Assembly (NCBI RefSeq): GCF_000341185.1
Contig: NZ_ANBH01000076.1
Span: forward strand, 1 to 48,181
Length of the DNA stretch: 48,181 nt
Direction of reading: 5' to 3'
DNA from: Nocardiopsis chromatogenes YIM 90109
GTDB lineage: Bacteria; Actinomycetota; Actinomycetes; Streptosporangiales; Streptosporangiaceae
Below, in pieces: positions 20,174 through 30,613 of the stretch (positions are counted from its first letter, which is position 1; every line of letters starts with the position of its first letter). The translations under genes were made by a program, and so were the position numbers. The notes below the pieces were generated by a model, which was not told where the DNA came from, searched no databases, and saw nothing but the letters and a program-made list of their open reading frames with translations.

Positions 20174-20668
20174 GTGCCGCAGGAGGGGCAGTCCGCAGGG
20201 GTGCGGGAGCTCATCGCCCAGGGGAGGGTCGAGGAGGCCGCCGCCGCGCTCGGCCGCCCGCACCGGGTGGAGGGCGTCGTCGTGCACGGCGCCGCCCGGG
20301 GCCGGGAGCTGCTCGGGTTCCCCACCGCCAACCTGGACGCGGCGGAGGGCGGCGAGGTCCCCGACGACGGGGTCTACGCCGGGTGGCTGCTGCGCACCGA
20401 CCCGGACCAGGGCGCCGAGGCGCGCTGGCCCGCGGCGATCTCGGTCGGCACCAACCCGACCTTCGAGGGCACCGAGCGCACGGTCGAGGCCTACGCGCTG
20501 GACCGCGACGACCTGGAGCTGTACGGGGAGAAGATGGCGGTGGACTTCGTGCACCGCATCCGCGGCCAGCGCCGGTTCGCGGACGTGGACGAGCTGATCG
20601 CGGCGATGAACGCCGACGTCGAGCGGGCCCGTGTGCTGATGCGGGACGCGGACGCCCCGGAGGACTGA
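20174..20668 (+). CDS. ribF: Riboflavin kinase domain only: N-terminally truncated RibF
   Basis: A 164-residue protein equal to the C-terminal riboflavin kinase half of bacterial RibF (usually about 310 residues). The FMN adenylyltransferase half, including its GxFDGxHxGH motif, is absent from the 50 bases between truB and this gene. The retained part begins exactly where the linker to the kinase normally is (VRELIAQGRVEEAAAALGRP), followed by GRELLGFPTANLD, the flavin/ATP-binding PTAN motif, and SVGTNPTFEGTERTVEAY, with the catalytic Glu. GTG 20174 has AGGAGG 5 bases upstream, so it looks expressed. It should make FMN but not FAD. FAD synthesis must come from elsewhere. Confidence 0.88.
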   Translation: MPQEGQSAGVRELIAQGRVEEAAAALGRPHRVEGVVVHGAARGRELLGFPTANLDAAEGGEVPDDGVYAGWLLRTDPDQGAEARWPAAISVGTNPTFEGTERTVEAYALDRDDLELYGEKMAVDFVHRIRGQRRFADVDELIAAMNADVERARVLMRDADAPED

Positions 20669-20778
20669 CGGGCGGCGTGACCTCGAAGGGCGTCGTGGGC
20701 CATCGCTTCGGGCGGGGCCAGGAGCGTAAAGTTGTCGGAAACAGTGCTTCGGCGTGAGAGAAGCCCAGGTCACCGAGG

Positions 20779-20929
20779 ACGCGCCCCGCGTGCGCGGGGA
20801 TGGACCCTCCACCAGCGGAAGCGCCCCCAACGGGTTGGGATGCGCCCCGCGTGCGCGGGGATGGACCCAGCGGGGAGCAGTGGGCGTCGCCCACGATCTG
20901 ATGCGCCCCGCGTGTGCGGGGAAGCCCTC
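20779..20929 (+). CRISPR. Three-repeat type I-E-like CRISPR array, no cas genes nearby
   Basis: Repeats lie at 20779-20807, 20840-20868 and 20901-20929, exactly 61 bases apart: 29-base repeat, 32-base spacer, the type I-E spacing. The shared repeat carries the palindrome CCCCGCGTGCGCGGGG and ends GATGGACCC. The third copy is degenerate in its last 10 bases, as expected at the trailing end, so the leader should be on the left, where GTAAAGTTGTCGG and GAGAAGCCCAGGTCACCGAG precede the first repeat. Spacers are 20808-20839 and 20869-20900. The array sits between ribF and rpsO. Confidence 0.88.
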
Positions 20930-21166
20930 CACGCGCTCCGGTCCTGGGCAGGCCGGATGTGCGTTAGACTCGCTAGAGGCTGTTCAGCCCTGCCCGTTCC
21001 GCGCCGAGCGTGGAACGCGGCCGCCCGCCCGGGGCGCGGCGCCGGTGCGCCGCCCCGAGAGGTGGGCCCACCTGGGACGGTGACTGCTCGTACGCGCGGT
21101 CACCGCGGCCGCCGCCCCGACTGCGGAGGCGGCACACGCGTACCGAAACATCGAGAAGGAGCACCT

Positions 21167-21436
21167 TTGGCGATCGACGCCGAGACCAAGAAGAAGATCG
21201 TCGCCGAGTACGGCACGGTCGACGGCGACACCGGCTCGCCCGACGTCCAGGTGGCGCTGCTCACGCACCGCATCACCGAGCTGACCGAGCACCTGAAGAC
21301 GCACAAGCACGACCACCACAGCCGCCGCGGGCTGCTGCTGATGGTCGGCCGCCGCCGCCGCCTTCTCAAGTACATCCAGAAGAAGGACATCAACCGCTAC
21401 CGCGAGCTGATCCAGCGCCTGGGTCTGCGCCGCTGA
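21167..21436 (+). CDS. rpsO: 30S ribosomal protein S15
   Basis: S15 binds 16S rRNA in the central domain. The 89-residue protein has the normal length and signature: [32 protein letters not shown] and [10 protein letters not shown]. It starts at TTG 21167 with AAGGAG upstream; the amino acid sequence [12 protein letters not shown] fixes the start. A TTAGACT -10-like box at 20964-20970 marks a likely promoter, so rpsO may be transcribed apart from truB-ribF. It is followed by a strong terminator. Confidence 0.97.
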   Translation: MAIDAETKKKIVAEYGTVDGDTGSPDVQVALLTHRITELTEHLKTHKHDHHSRRGLLLMVGRRRRLLKYIQKKDINRYRELIQRLGLRR

Positions 21437-21446
21437 GCGGAAATGG

Positions 21447-21476
21447 GAGAGGGAGTGGCCCCGGCCACTCCCTCTC
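21447..21476 (+). terminator. Terminator after rpsO
   Basis: A perfect 14-base stem, GAGAGGGAGTGGCC at 21447-21460 with its complement at 21463-21476, followed by TTAGTAGTG. It separates rpsO from the 380-base spacer before pnp. That spacer also has TGTGG/CCACA arms at 21484-21498; nothing else was recognised. Confidence 0.85.
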
Positions 21477-21820
21477 TTAGTAGTGTGGATCTACCACATT
21501 CGACCGTGGCCAGGCAGTATGGTCCATGGTGGGCCCCGGTGCCGAACCGCGGGCCCGACAACCGAACACAGTGAAGGAAAGCGCTCCCGCGCCCGCACCT
21601 CGGCCGCCGCGTCGAGGCCGGTCCTCGGTAGTGGCCTGCGGCCCGCCCAGCCGGGCGTTGCCGCGGGCTTCGATCGAAGGCCGGCCGTCACGGGCCGAAC
21701 GCGCCGGTCCGACATCCGGCGCGCCTGAGGCCCGAGCATGACCCTCGGCGACGAAAGAGGACCCTCCGGGGCTCGGACGCGGGCGAGCGCACCCGTGACA
21801 TCCGAACGAGGAGGACGCCC

Positions 21821-24124
<2,304 letters not shown>

Positions 24125-24140
24125 TCCCCGGTGACCGGCG

Positions 24141-24179
24141 CCGGGGCGGCCGCACCCCAGAGGGGGGCGGCCGCCCCGG
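24141..24179 (+). terminator. Hairpin after pnp
   Basis: CCGGGGCGGCCGC (24141-24153) pairs perfectly with 24167-24179 around a 13-base loop. No T run follows, so some read-through into the M16 gene is likely. Confidence 0.65.
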
Positions 24180-24227
24180 CCGTTCGCGTCCGGGCACCGG
24201 AACCGACCACCATCGAGAAGGATCCGA

Positions 24228-25562
24228 TTGAGCACTCCTCCCATCGCGGCCGAGCAGGACCCGGGCACCGCGTTGACCCTGTTGGAGGCCTCCGAGGGCT
24301 CCGGCCTGGTGCGGCGCACCGTGCTCCCCGGCGGGTTGCGGGTGGTGACCGAGGCGGTCCCCGGCATGCGGTCGGCGGCCTTCGGGATCTCGGCCACCAC
24401 CGGCTCCCGGGACGAGGACGACGACCATGCGGGCGCCGCGCACTTCCTGGAGCACCTGCTGTTCAAGGGCACCCGGCGGCGCAGCGCGCTGCAGATCTCG
24501 GCGCTGCTGGACGGCGTGGGCGCCGACCACAACGCCTACACGACCAAGGAGCACACCAGCTACTACGCCAAGGTGCTCGACCGCGACCTGCCGCTGGCGG
24601 TGGACGTGGTCGCGGACATGGTGGCGCACTCGGTGCTGGACCCGGGCGAGGTGGAGACCGAGCGCGGGGTGATCCTCGAAGAGATCGCCATGTACGAGGA
24701 CGAGCCGGGCGACCTGGTCGATGACGTCTTCGCCGAGCACTTCTACGCGGGCAGCGCGCTGGGCCGTCCCATCCTGGGCACCAACGACACCATCGGGCGC
24801 ATCCCGCGTGACCGCATCGCCGAGCAGTACGCCCGCGCCTATCGGCCGCCGGAGCTGGTGGTGGCCGCCGCCGGGGGGCTGGAGCACGAGGCCGTGGTGG
24901 ACCTGGTGCGGGAGGCCTTCGCCGGGGTGCTGGCCGAGGCCCCGGACGCCGCACCGGCGGCGCCGCGCATCGGGGGTGCGCCGGTGCCGGTGCACGGCGG
25001 CACGGCGCTGCTGTCCCGCGACACCGAGCAGGCCCACCTCATCCTGGGCTGCGAGGGGGTGAGCCGCACGGACCCGCGCTGGTACGCGGTGCGGGTGCTC
25101 GCCTCGGCGCTGGGCGGGGGCATGTCCTCGCGGCTCTTCCAGGAGGTGCGCGAGAAGCGCGGCCTGGCCTACGCGGTCCAGGCGTTCCACAGCGCCTACG
25201 CCGAGACCGGGGCGTTCCAGATCTACGCCGGGTGCCTGCCGGAGAAGGTCGACGAGGTGCTGTCGGTGTGCCGGGACGAGCTGGCCGCGGCGGCCGGGGG
25301 CGGGCTCGCCCCCGAGGAGGTCGAGCGCGCCAAGGGCCAGATCAAGGGGTCCTGGGTGCTCGGCAGCGAGGGCTCCAGCGCCCGCATGGGACGGCTCACC
25401 GCGCACGAGCTGGGCTATGCCAAGCACTACTCGCTGGACGAGGACCTGGCGCTGTTCGACGCGGTGACGACCGAGGAGGTCGCACAGGTGGCCGGGGAGC
25501 TGCTCGGCGGGGAGCGCACGCTGGCGGTGATCGGCCCCTACGAGCAGGGCCGGGAGTTCTGA
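24228..25562 (+). CDS. M16 family zinc metallopeptidase (processing-peptidase-like)
   Basis: A 444-residue pitrilysin/M16 protease of the mitochondrial-processing-peptidase type. The inverted zinc site HFLEH is near residue 73, followed by DHNAYTTKEHTSYYAKVL and the third ligand in VETERGVILEEI. The C-terminal half-domain carries the Arg/Tyr region FQEVREKRGLAYAVQAF. TTG 24228 has AAGGA upstream. No signal peptide is seen. The place after pnp is conserved in actinobacteria; substrate unknown. Confidence 0.93.
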   Translation: MSTPPIAAEQDPGTALTLLEASEGSGLVRRTVLPGGLRVVTEAVPGMRSAAFGISATTGSRDEDDDHAGAAHFLEHLLFKGTRRRSALQISALLDGVGADHNAYTTKEHTSYYAKVLDRDLPLAVDVVADMVAHSVLDPGEVETERGVILEEIAMYEDEPGDLVDDVFAEHFYAGSALGRPILGTNDTIGRIPRDRIAEQYARAYRPPELVVAAAGGLEHEAVVDLVREAFAGVLAEAPDAAPAAPRIGGAPVPVHGGTALLSRDTEQAHLILGCEGVSRTDPRWYAVRVLASALGGGMSSRLFQEVREKRGLAYAVQAFHSAYAETGAFQIYAGCLPEKVDEVLSVCRDELAAAAGGGLAPEEVERAKGQIKGSWVLGSEGSSARMGRLTAHELGYAKHYSLDEDLALFDAVTTEEVAQVAGELLGGERTLAVIGPYEQGREF

Positions 25563-25565
25563 GGC

Positions 25566-25669
25566 GCGTCCGCGGGGCCCTCGGGCGCCCGCGCACGGGA
25601 GCGGGCGCGCGTGGGCCCCGCGGACGCGAAGAAAGGGCCGGTTCCGGGGACGCCCCGGAACCGGCCCTT
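25566..25669. terminator. Double hairpin, bidirectional terminator between convergent genes
   Basis: First stem: 15 perfect pairs (25566-25580 with 25613-25627) enclosing an inner GCGCCCGC/GCGGGCGC stem. Second stem: 17 perfect pairs (25633-25649 with 25653-25669), a three-base loop, symmetric AA/TT ends. It lies between the M16 gene and the opposite-strand hsp20 and can serve both. Confidence 0.88.
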
Positions 25670-25687
25670 ACTCTGTGGCGGCGGCCG

Positions 25688-26155
25688 CTAGGAGCGGCGC
25701 TTCTTGCTCTGGACGTCGATGCGGGCCGGGCCTTCGGCGTCGGCCCCGTCCTTCACCGTGATCTCCAGGAGGCCGTCGTCGAACTTCGCCTCGATGTCGG
25801 ACTCGTCGACGCCTTCGGGCAGGGTGATGTCCCGGCGGAAGGCGCCGCGGAACCGCTCCTCGGCGTAGTAGATGACCCCTTCGTCCTCCTTGCGGCGCTC
25901 ACCGGAGATGGTGAGGTAGCCGTGGGAGAAGGTGACCTCGACGTTCTCGGGGGCGACCCCCGGGAGTTCGCTCCGGAAGACCAGGTCGGTCCCACGGGCG
26001 AAGATGTCCGTGGTGGGGCTCCACGCATCGGAGAAGCCGCGGTTGGTGGCGGTCCCCGTCTCCAGGTTGCTCATGGTGTCGGAGATGCGGTTCATCTCGG
26101 ACATCATGTCCATCACGCCACGGAACGGGTTCCGGGCCCTCTTCTTGGGCGGCAT
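25688..26155 (-). CDS. Small heat-shock protein (Hsp20/alpha-crystallin family)
   Basis: A 155-residue ATP-independent chaperone that holds unfolding proteins. The alpha-crystallin domain spans about residues 48-140: TDIFARGTDLVFRSELPGV, VTFSHGYLTISGERR, and the conserved GLLEITV at about residue 130. The N-terminus is basic then Met-rich; the C-terminus ends in Lys/Arg (SKKRRS). ATG 26155 has GAGGAGG 6 bases upstream. It lies 13 bases after the BCCT transporter stop and so is likely co-transcribed with it under osmotic or heat stress. Confidence 0.92.
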   Translation of the reverse strand: MPPKKRARNPFRGVMDMMSEMNRISDTMSNLETGTATNRGFSDAWSPTTDIFARGTDLVFRSELPGVAPENVEVTFSHGYLTISGERRKEDEGVIYYAEERFRGAFRRDITLPEGVDESDIEAKFDDGLLEITVKDGADAEGPARIDVQSKKRRS

Positions 26156-26168
26156 CGTCGACCTCCTC

Positions 26169-27866
26169 TCACTTCTCGCCGGTGTCGCGGGGTGCGGTGT
26201 CCTTGGGCGCGGTGTCGTTCGGCGCCGTGCTGTGGGCGGGCTCGTCGATCGGGATCCGGTCGCCGTCGATCTGGACGGTCGCCGGCCCCTTGCCGTTCTT
26301 GGGCGCCACGAGGCCGCTGGGCAGCGTGGACGCCGGGCTCTCCTTGCCGAGTGCCCTCAGCAGGCTGAACGCGATGACGATCAATACGATAGCGAACGGC
26401 AGTCCGGTGGACACCGCCGCCGCCTGCAGTGCGGAGATCGCCTCCGCACCGCCCACCACCAGCAGCACGATGGTGATCAGGCCCTCCATGCTGGCCCAGA
26501 AGATGCGCTGGGCGCGGACGGGGTGCGGGTCGCCGCCGTTGGTGAGCATGTCGACCACCAGCGAACCGGAGTCCGAGGAGGTGACGAAGAAGATCGTCAC
26601 CACCGCGACGGTGAGCAGCGCCAGCAGGGACAGGATCGCCGCCGGCAGCGGGAAGGCGTCGATCAGGTTGAAGGTCGCCGCCCCCTCGTTCGCGGAGTTG
26701 GAGATCATGTCGTCGCCTTCGAGGCGGAACATGTCGTAGAACATGCCGGTGCCGCCGAAGACGCCGAACCAGATCACCGAGACGCCGACCGGGGCGAACA
26801 GGGTGCCCAGGATGAACTGGCGGATCGTGCGGCCGTAGGAGATCCGGGCCAGGAACATGCCGACAAACGGCGACCAGGAGATCCACCAGCCCCAGTAGAA
26901 GATGGACCAGTCCTGGGCGAAGCCGCTGGCCGCCTCGTTGCCCTCGGGCGAGATGTAGCTCAGGCTCATCTGCACGAGGTTCTGCAGGTACTCGCCGAGG
27001 CCGGTGAACATCATGCTGAGCTGGAACAGCTTGGGGCCGACCAGGAACATGACGACCAGCAGGGCGAAGGCCATCCACAGGTTGATCACCGACAGGCGCC
27101 GGATGCCCTTGTCGATCCCGGCCACGACGCTGACCACGGCGATCGAGGTGATCAGGCAGATGATGACCACCTGGACGACGAGGTTGTCCGGGATGCCGAA
27201 CACGTGGCTCAGACCGGCGCTGACCTGCTGTGTTCCCAGGCCCAGCGAAGTGGCCAGGCCGAACAGGGTGCCGAACACCGCCAGGATGTCGATCAGGTTG
27301 CCGATCCACCCGTAGATGCGGTCGCCGATCAGCGGGTACAGCGCCGAGGCGGGCCGCATGGGCAGGCCCTTGCGGAAGCAGAAGTAGCCCAGGGCCAGGC
27401 CCAGGACGATGTACACGGCCCACGGGTGGAAGCCCCAGTGGAACAGCGTGTACTGCATCGCCTGGGAGGCCGGGTCGGGGCCGACGCTGTTCACGAACTC
27501 GTCCTGCAGGTGCAGGGTGGGCTCGTAGACGCCGTAGAAGACCAGGCCGATGCCCATGCCCGCGGTGAACAGCATCGCGAACCAGGCCATGGTGCTGAAC
27601 TCCGGACGCGAGGAGTCCGGGCCCAGGCGGATGTTCCCGTAGCGGCTGACCATCAGGAAGATGGACAGCAGCAGGAAGAAGGTGGTGGCCAGGACGTAGA
27701 GCCAGCCGAAATACTGGCCGATGCCGACCCGGACGGCGGAGGTGATCTCACCGAACCGCTCCGGAATCGCCACACCGACGATGAGGAACGCCAGGACGAC
27801 CGCACCTGAGATGAAGAACACCGGTGGGTTCGTGTGCTCCCGGATGTATGCGTTTAAGCGAGAGAT
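26169..27866 (-). CDS. BCCT family betaine/carnitine/choline-type transporter
   Basis: A 12-helix membrane carrier for glycine betaine or a related osmolyte, coupled to Na+ or H+. The family core WSIFYWGWWISWSPFVGMF (about residue 325) followed by ARISYGRTIRQFI is clear, as are the N-terminal TNPPVFFISGAVVLAFLIVG helix and helices throughout. The C-terminal tail is hydrophilic. No ATG, GTG or TTG fits the N-terminus: GTG 27821 cuts into helix 1 and lacks a ribosome site, while an ATC codon at 27866 follows GAGGAGG by 8 bases and gives the expected SRLNAYIREHTNPPVFF. I therefore place the start at ATC. It precedes hsp20 in one unit. Confidence 0.88.
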   Translation of the reverse strand: MSRLNAYIREHTNPPVFFISGAVVLAFLIVGVAIPERFGEITSAVRVGIGQYFGWLYVLATTFFLLLSIFLMVSRYGNIRLGPDSSRPEFSTMAWFAMLFTAGMGIGLVFYGVYEPTLHLQDEFVNSVGPDPASQAMQYTLFHWGFHPWAVYIVLGLALGYFCFRKGLPMRPASALYPLIGDRIYGWIGNLIDILAVFGTLFGLATSLGLGTQQVSAGLSHVFGIPDNLVVQVVIICLITSIAVVSVVAGIDKGIRRLSVINLWMAFALLVVMFLVGPKLFQLSMMFTGLGEYLQNLVQMSLSYISPEGNEAASGFAQDWSIFYWGWWISWSPFVGMFLARISYGRTIRQFILGTLFAPVGVSVIWFGVFGGTGMFYDMFRLEGDDMISNSANEGAATFNLIDAFPLPAAILSLLALLTVAVVTIFFVTSSDSGSLVVDMLTNGGDPHPVRAQRIFWASMEGLITIVLLVVGGAEAISALQAAAVSTGLPFAIVLIVIAFSLLRALGKESPASTLPSGLVAPKNGKGPATVQIDGDRIPIDEPAHSTAPNDTAPKDTAPRDTGEK

Positions 27867-28373
27867 GGCGACTACCTCCTCGGGGCCGTCCGGGCCGTGA
27901 CGGGGTCGGGAACACGCCTACCACCCCATGATCCCGCTGTCGTCGCAGGTGGGGCGGCTTGCTCGCGGTGCCGTGCTGCCCGAGTCCTGTTGCCCGGTGC
28001 CTGTTATCCAATTACGTTCCGCCATTAGCGGCAAGCTTTCGGATAAATCATAGACCGGTTCGGCGGCGACGCAGTATATGCGACGCGATCGGTTATCGTA
28101 AATTAATCCGAATGTGTGGTTCCCTGTAGCAAGCGGTACCTTCGGAGACGCTCGGTGTCGGTGGTGTCGCCCCGGGTCGCGCCGGGTCCTGGTCATATAC
28201 CCCGCGGGCGGGGCGGCGAAAAGGGGGCGGGGGTGGTGCGACGCGGTCGCACAAATGCGACATAAACCTCGAAAGGGGCGGCTGTGGCAGGAGTGTGCCG
28301 AGACGTGCCGACACGGGGAGGGGTCGCCGGGAAAGGTGCGCCCAAGGTGGCGGCAAAACAACGGTAAAGCAGG
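27867..28373. other. Regulatory spacer upstream of the BCCT gene
   Basis: About 500 bases without a gene. The part at roughly 27990-28120 is clearly less GC-rich than its surroundings, as expected for a promoter region (TTATCGTAAATTAATCC, for example). GTGCGAC-GCG-GTCGCAC at 28236-28252 is a perfect 7-3-7 palindrome, followed by another TGCGAC at 28256. No terminator or RNA gene was recognised. Confidence 0.45.
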
Positions 28374-28640
28374 TCAGAAGGGTTCTGGGCCGCCATTTCC
28401 CGGTGCGGCGGGGCGCGTCTCGATCTCCTGCGGCGTGACCTGGAGGTGCTCCTCCATCGCCGCCGCGGCCCGCGCGGGGTCACCGGACAGGACGGCGGCG
28501 AGTACCCCCTCGTGCTCGTCGGCCGACGAGGCGGGGTCCGCGCACACGGCCAGGAAGCGGCGGTGGCTCTGCTCGCGGGGTGAAGTTCGCCCGCGCTCAC
28601 GCGCGGGTGGCACCGAGGTGCTGAAGCCGTGGACCGTCTC
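28374..28640 (-). pseudogene. Fragment resembling the C-terminal FCD domain of a GntR-family regulator
   Basis: The reading frame ends in SADEHEGVLAAVLSGDPARA then AAMEEHL, closely like the last helices of FCD-type GntR regulators (EHRAILEAV...GDAEAARAAMREHL). The preceding SHRRFLAVCADPAS also fits. No winged-helix DNA-binding domain is found upstream, and the sequence before position 28640 on this strand does not continue the family. The segment therefore looks like a remnant. It could once have regulated the neighbouring transporter. A GC3-rich frame on the plus strand at 28629-28760 (LRSVLRDDLGADLDFLPWAV) is unexplained. Confidence 0.4.
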
Positions 28641-28927
28641 CGGAGTGTTCTTCGCGACGACCTGGGGGCCGACCTCGACTTCCTCCCGTGGGCGGTCTTC
28701 AACTGGAGCGGCGTCGTCTTCTCCTCGCCTCCGGTTTCCGGATCCGGCCACCCGGCGCCGATCCCTGCGGGCCGCTCCGGCGCTCTGACGTGGCCGGACG
28801 CCGCGGAGGCCGGGGAGTGCGGGCACCGTCGGGGGCCCATCGGCCATCGGCGGGGAATCTCCCCCTGTTAGTCTTTCGCGCCGGTGTGTGACCGACTCGG
28901 CGATTCCCCTGAGAGCACGGAGGAGAA

Positions 28928-30520
28928 ATGGCGCGGAATGTGAAGCGGGTCGTGCCCTGGCTCGCGTCGATCAGTGCCGTTCTGCTCGGGCTGACCGGGT
29001 GCGGCCTCCTGGGTGGCGACGGCGGCCAGGGCGGCGGTGGTCAGGGCGGCGACGGGAAGGACGGCGGAGGCGGCTCCGGAGCCGGGACCGTCGAGCCGAT
29101 CACCTCCCGGGCGACCAACGTCTGGGAGATGCCGGGCGGGCGCGCCGAGATGAGCCTGTACCGGGTCGACGACGAGCACATGGTCGCCCGGATGGCCGTG
29201 GTGAACGAGGAGGACACCCGGATCCATCTGAGTTCGCATCTGGCCGAGGGGTTCGGCGAGAGCGAGGACTACCCCTGGGACTACTTCTCCGGCGTCGCGT
29301 GGCTGGACCCCGACGGGCGGAAGCTGCACCGGCCCTACTACGTGGGCGAGGGGGAGTGCCTGTGCAGCTCCAGCTCCGACTCCGTCCTCGACGAGGGGGA
29401 GGAATGGGAGGGCTACGCCGTCCTCGCGGCGCCTCCCGCCGGCGTCGACGCGCTCACCGTCGTCACCCACGTCGCCCTGCCGTTCGTGGACGTGCCGGTC
29501 GAGGACGGTGCGCCCGAGGGGCTGGACTACACGCCCCCGAGCGAGGAGCCGGACGCCGAGCCGGAGACCGCCGAACTGGAGTCGGTGATCGAGTCCGACC
29601 GGGAGACGGTGATCGAGGACTCCGAGACCACCGACTTCAACCTGTCCACCGACGTGCTGTTCGAGGTCGAGGAGTCCGAGCTCACGTCCGAGGCGGACGA
29701 GCTGCTCGACACGACCGCGGCGGACATCGAGGAGCTGGGGCCCACCCGGGTCCGGATCGAGGGGCACGCGGACTCCTCCGGCAGCGACGAGATCAACGAC
29801 CCCCTCTCCGAGGACCGGGCCGAGGCCGTGCGGACCGCGTTGGAGGAGCGCATCGGCGGTGACATCGAGTACGAGACCGAGGGGTTCGGCTCACGGGAGC
29901 CGATCGCGAGCAACGAGACCGAGGACGGCAGGGCGCGCAACCGGCGGGTGACGATCAGCGTGCCGAAGGGGACCCCCGTCGAGGAGGGGGCGGAGGGCGG
30001 CGGCGAGGCCGCTGAGGGCGCCTCTCCCGACGAGGACGGCGCCGCCGCACAGGGCGAGGGGATCCCCGCGACGGAGGCCGCCGTCTCCGGACCGGCGGAC
30101 GACGACGAGGACGCCGCCGAGGTCGACGTCGCGCTCACCGGGCTGCACGCCGTCACCCCGAACACGGCGCTGCTCACCTACGAGCTGCACAACCCCAACG
30201 ACGACGACGCGAGCGTCGATCTGTACATGTCCTCCGACGACTGGATGGAGTTCCGGTACCACTCCACCCACAACGTGTCCCTGGGGGACGGCGGCGGGGG
30301 AAGGACGGCGCGCCCCCTGCGGGTCGACGTCCCCGACGACCGGGAGGACCCGTACTGCTTCTGCTCGTCGGCGGCGGGGATCAACCTGGGGTCGACCATC
30401 CTGCCGCCCGGGGGGACGGCCGAGTACTACGCGATGCTCCCGGTCAACGAAGGGACGACGGCCACCGACGTCACGGTCGGCACCATGGGCACCATGGAGG
30501 GCGTCGCGATCACCCGCTGA
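28928..30520 (+). CDS. Lipoprotein with a central OmpA domain between two similar flanking domains
   Basis: A 530-residue secreted lipoprotein. Signal peptide with lipobox LTGC near residue 25, then a Gly-rich linker. Residues about 55-195 form an unknown domain. An OmpA C-terminal (peptidoglycan-binding) domain spans about 230-345: DVLFEVEESELTSEADELLD, RVRIEGHADSSGS, and DGRARNRRVTISVP, with the conserved Asp and Arg. After an acidic Ala-Gly-Glu linker, residues about 395-530 form a second unknown domain that echoes the first. It probably tethers the membrane to the cell wall. ATG 28928 follows GGAGGAGAA. Confidence 0.88.
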   Translation: MARNVKRVVPWLASISAVLLGLTGCGLLGGDGGQGGGGQGGDGKDGGGGSGAGTVEPITSRATNVWEMPGGRAEMSLYRVDDEHMVARMAVVNEEDTRIHLSSHLAEGFGESEDYPWDYFSGVAWLDPDGRKLHRPYYVGEGECLCSSSSDSVLDEGEEWEGYAVLAAPPAGVDALTVVTHVALPFVDVPVEDGAPEGLDYTPPSEEPDAEPETAELESVIESDRETVIEDSETTDFNLSTDVLFEVEESELTSEADELLDTTAADIEELGPTRVRIEGHADSSGSDEINDPLSEDRAEAVRTALEERIGGDIEYETEGFGSREPIASNETEDGRARNRRVTISVPKGTPVEEGAEGGGEAAEGASPDEDGAAAQGEGIPATEAAVSGPADDDEDAAEVDVALTGLHAVTPNTALLTYELHNPNDDDASVDLYMSSDDWMEFRYHSTHNVSLGDGGGGRTARPLRVDVPDDREDPYCFCSSAAGINLGSTILPPGGTAEYYAMLPVNEGTTATDVTVGTMGTMEGVAITR

Positions 30521-30613
30521 GGAACGGGGCCTGGAGGCGTCTGGCGCGAGGGAGGCGCGGCGGGCATCGTGGGACGGGCGCTGCCGTCGCGACGCCCCCG
30601 AACGGAGTCCCTC

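Noticed and set aside
20700..20778. A fourth, earlier CRISPR repeat to the left of 20779
   Set aside because: The position one period (61 bases) upstream shows no CCCCGCG palindrome; the sequence fits a leader better.
28629..28871. Small plus-strand gene opposite the GntR-like remnant
   Set aside because: Its codon use is coding-like, but it has no ribosome site, family match or conserved end; noted only as an unexplained fragment.
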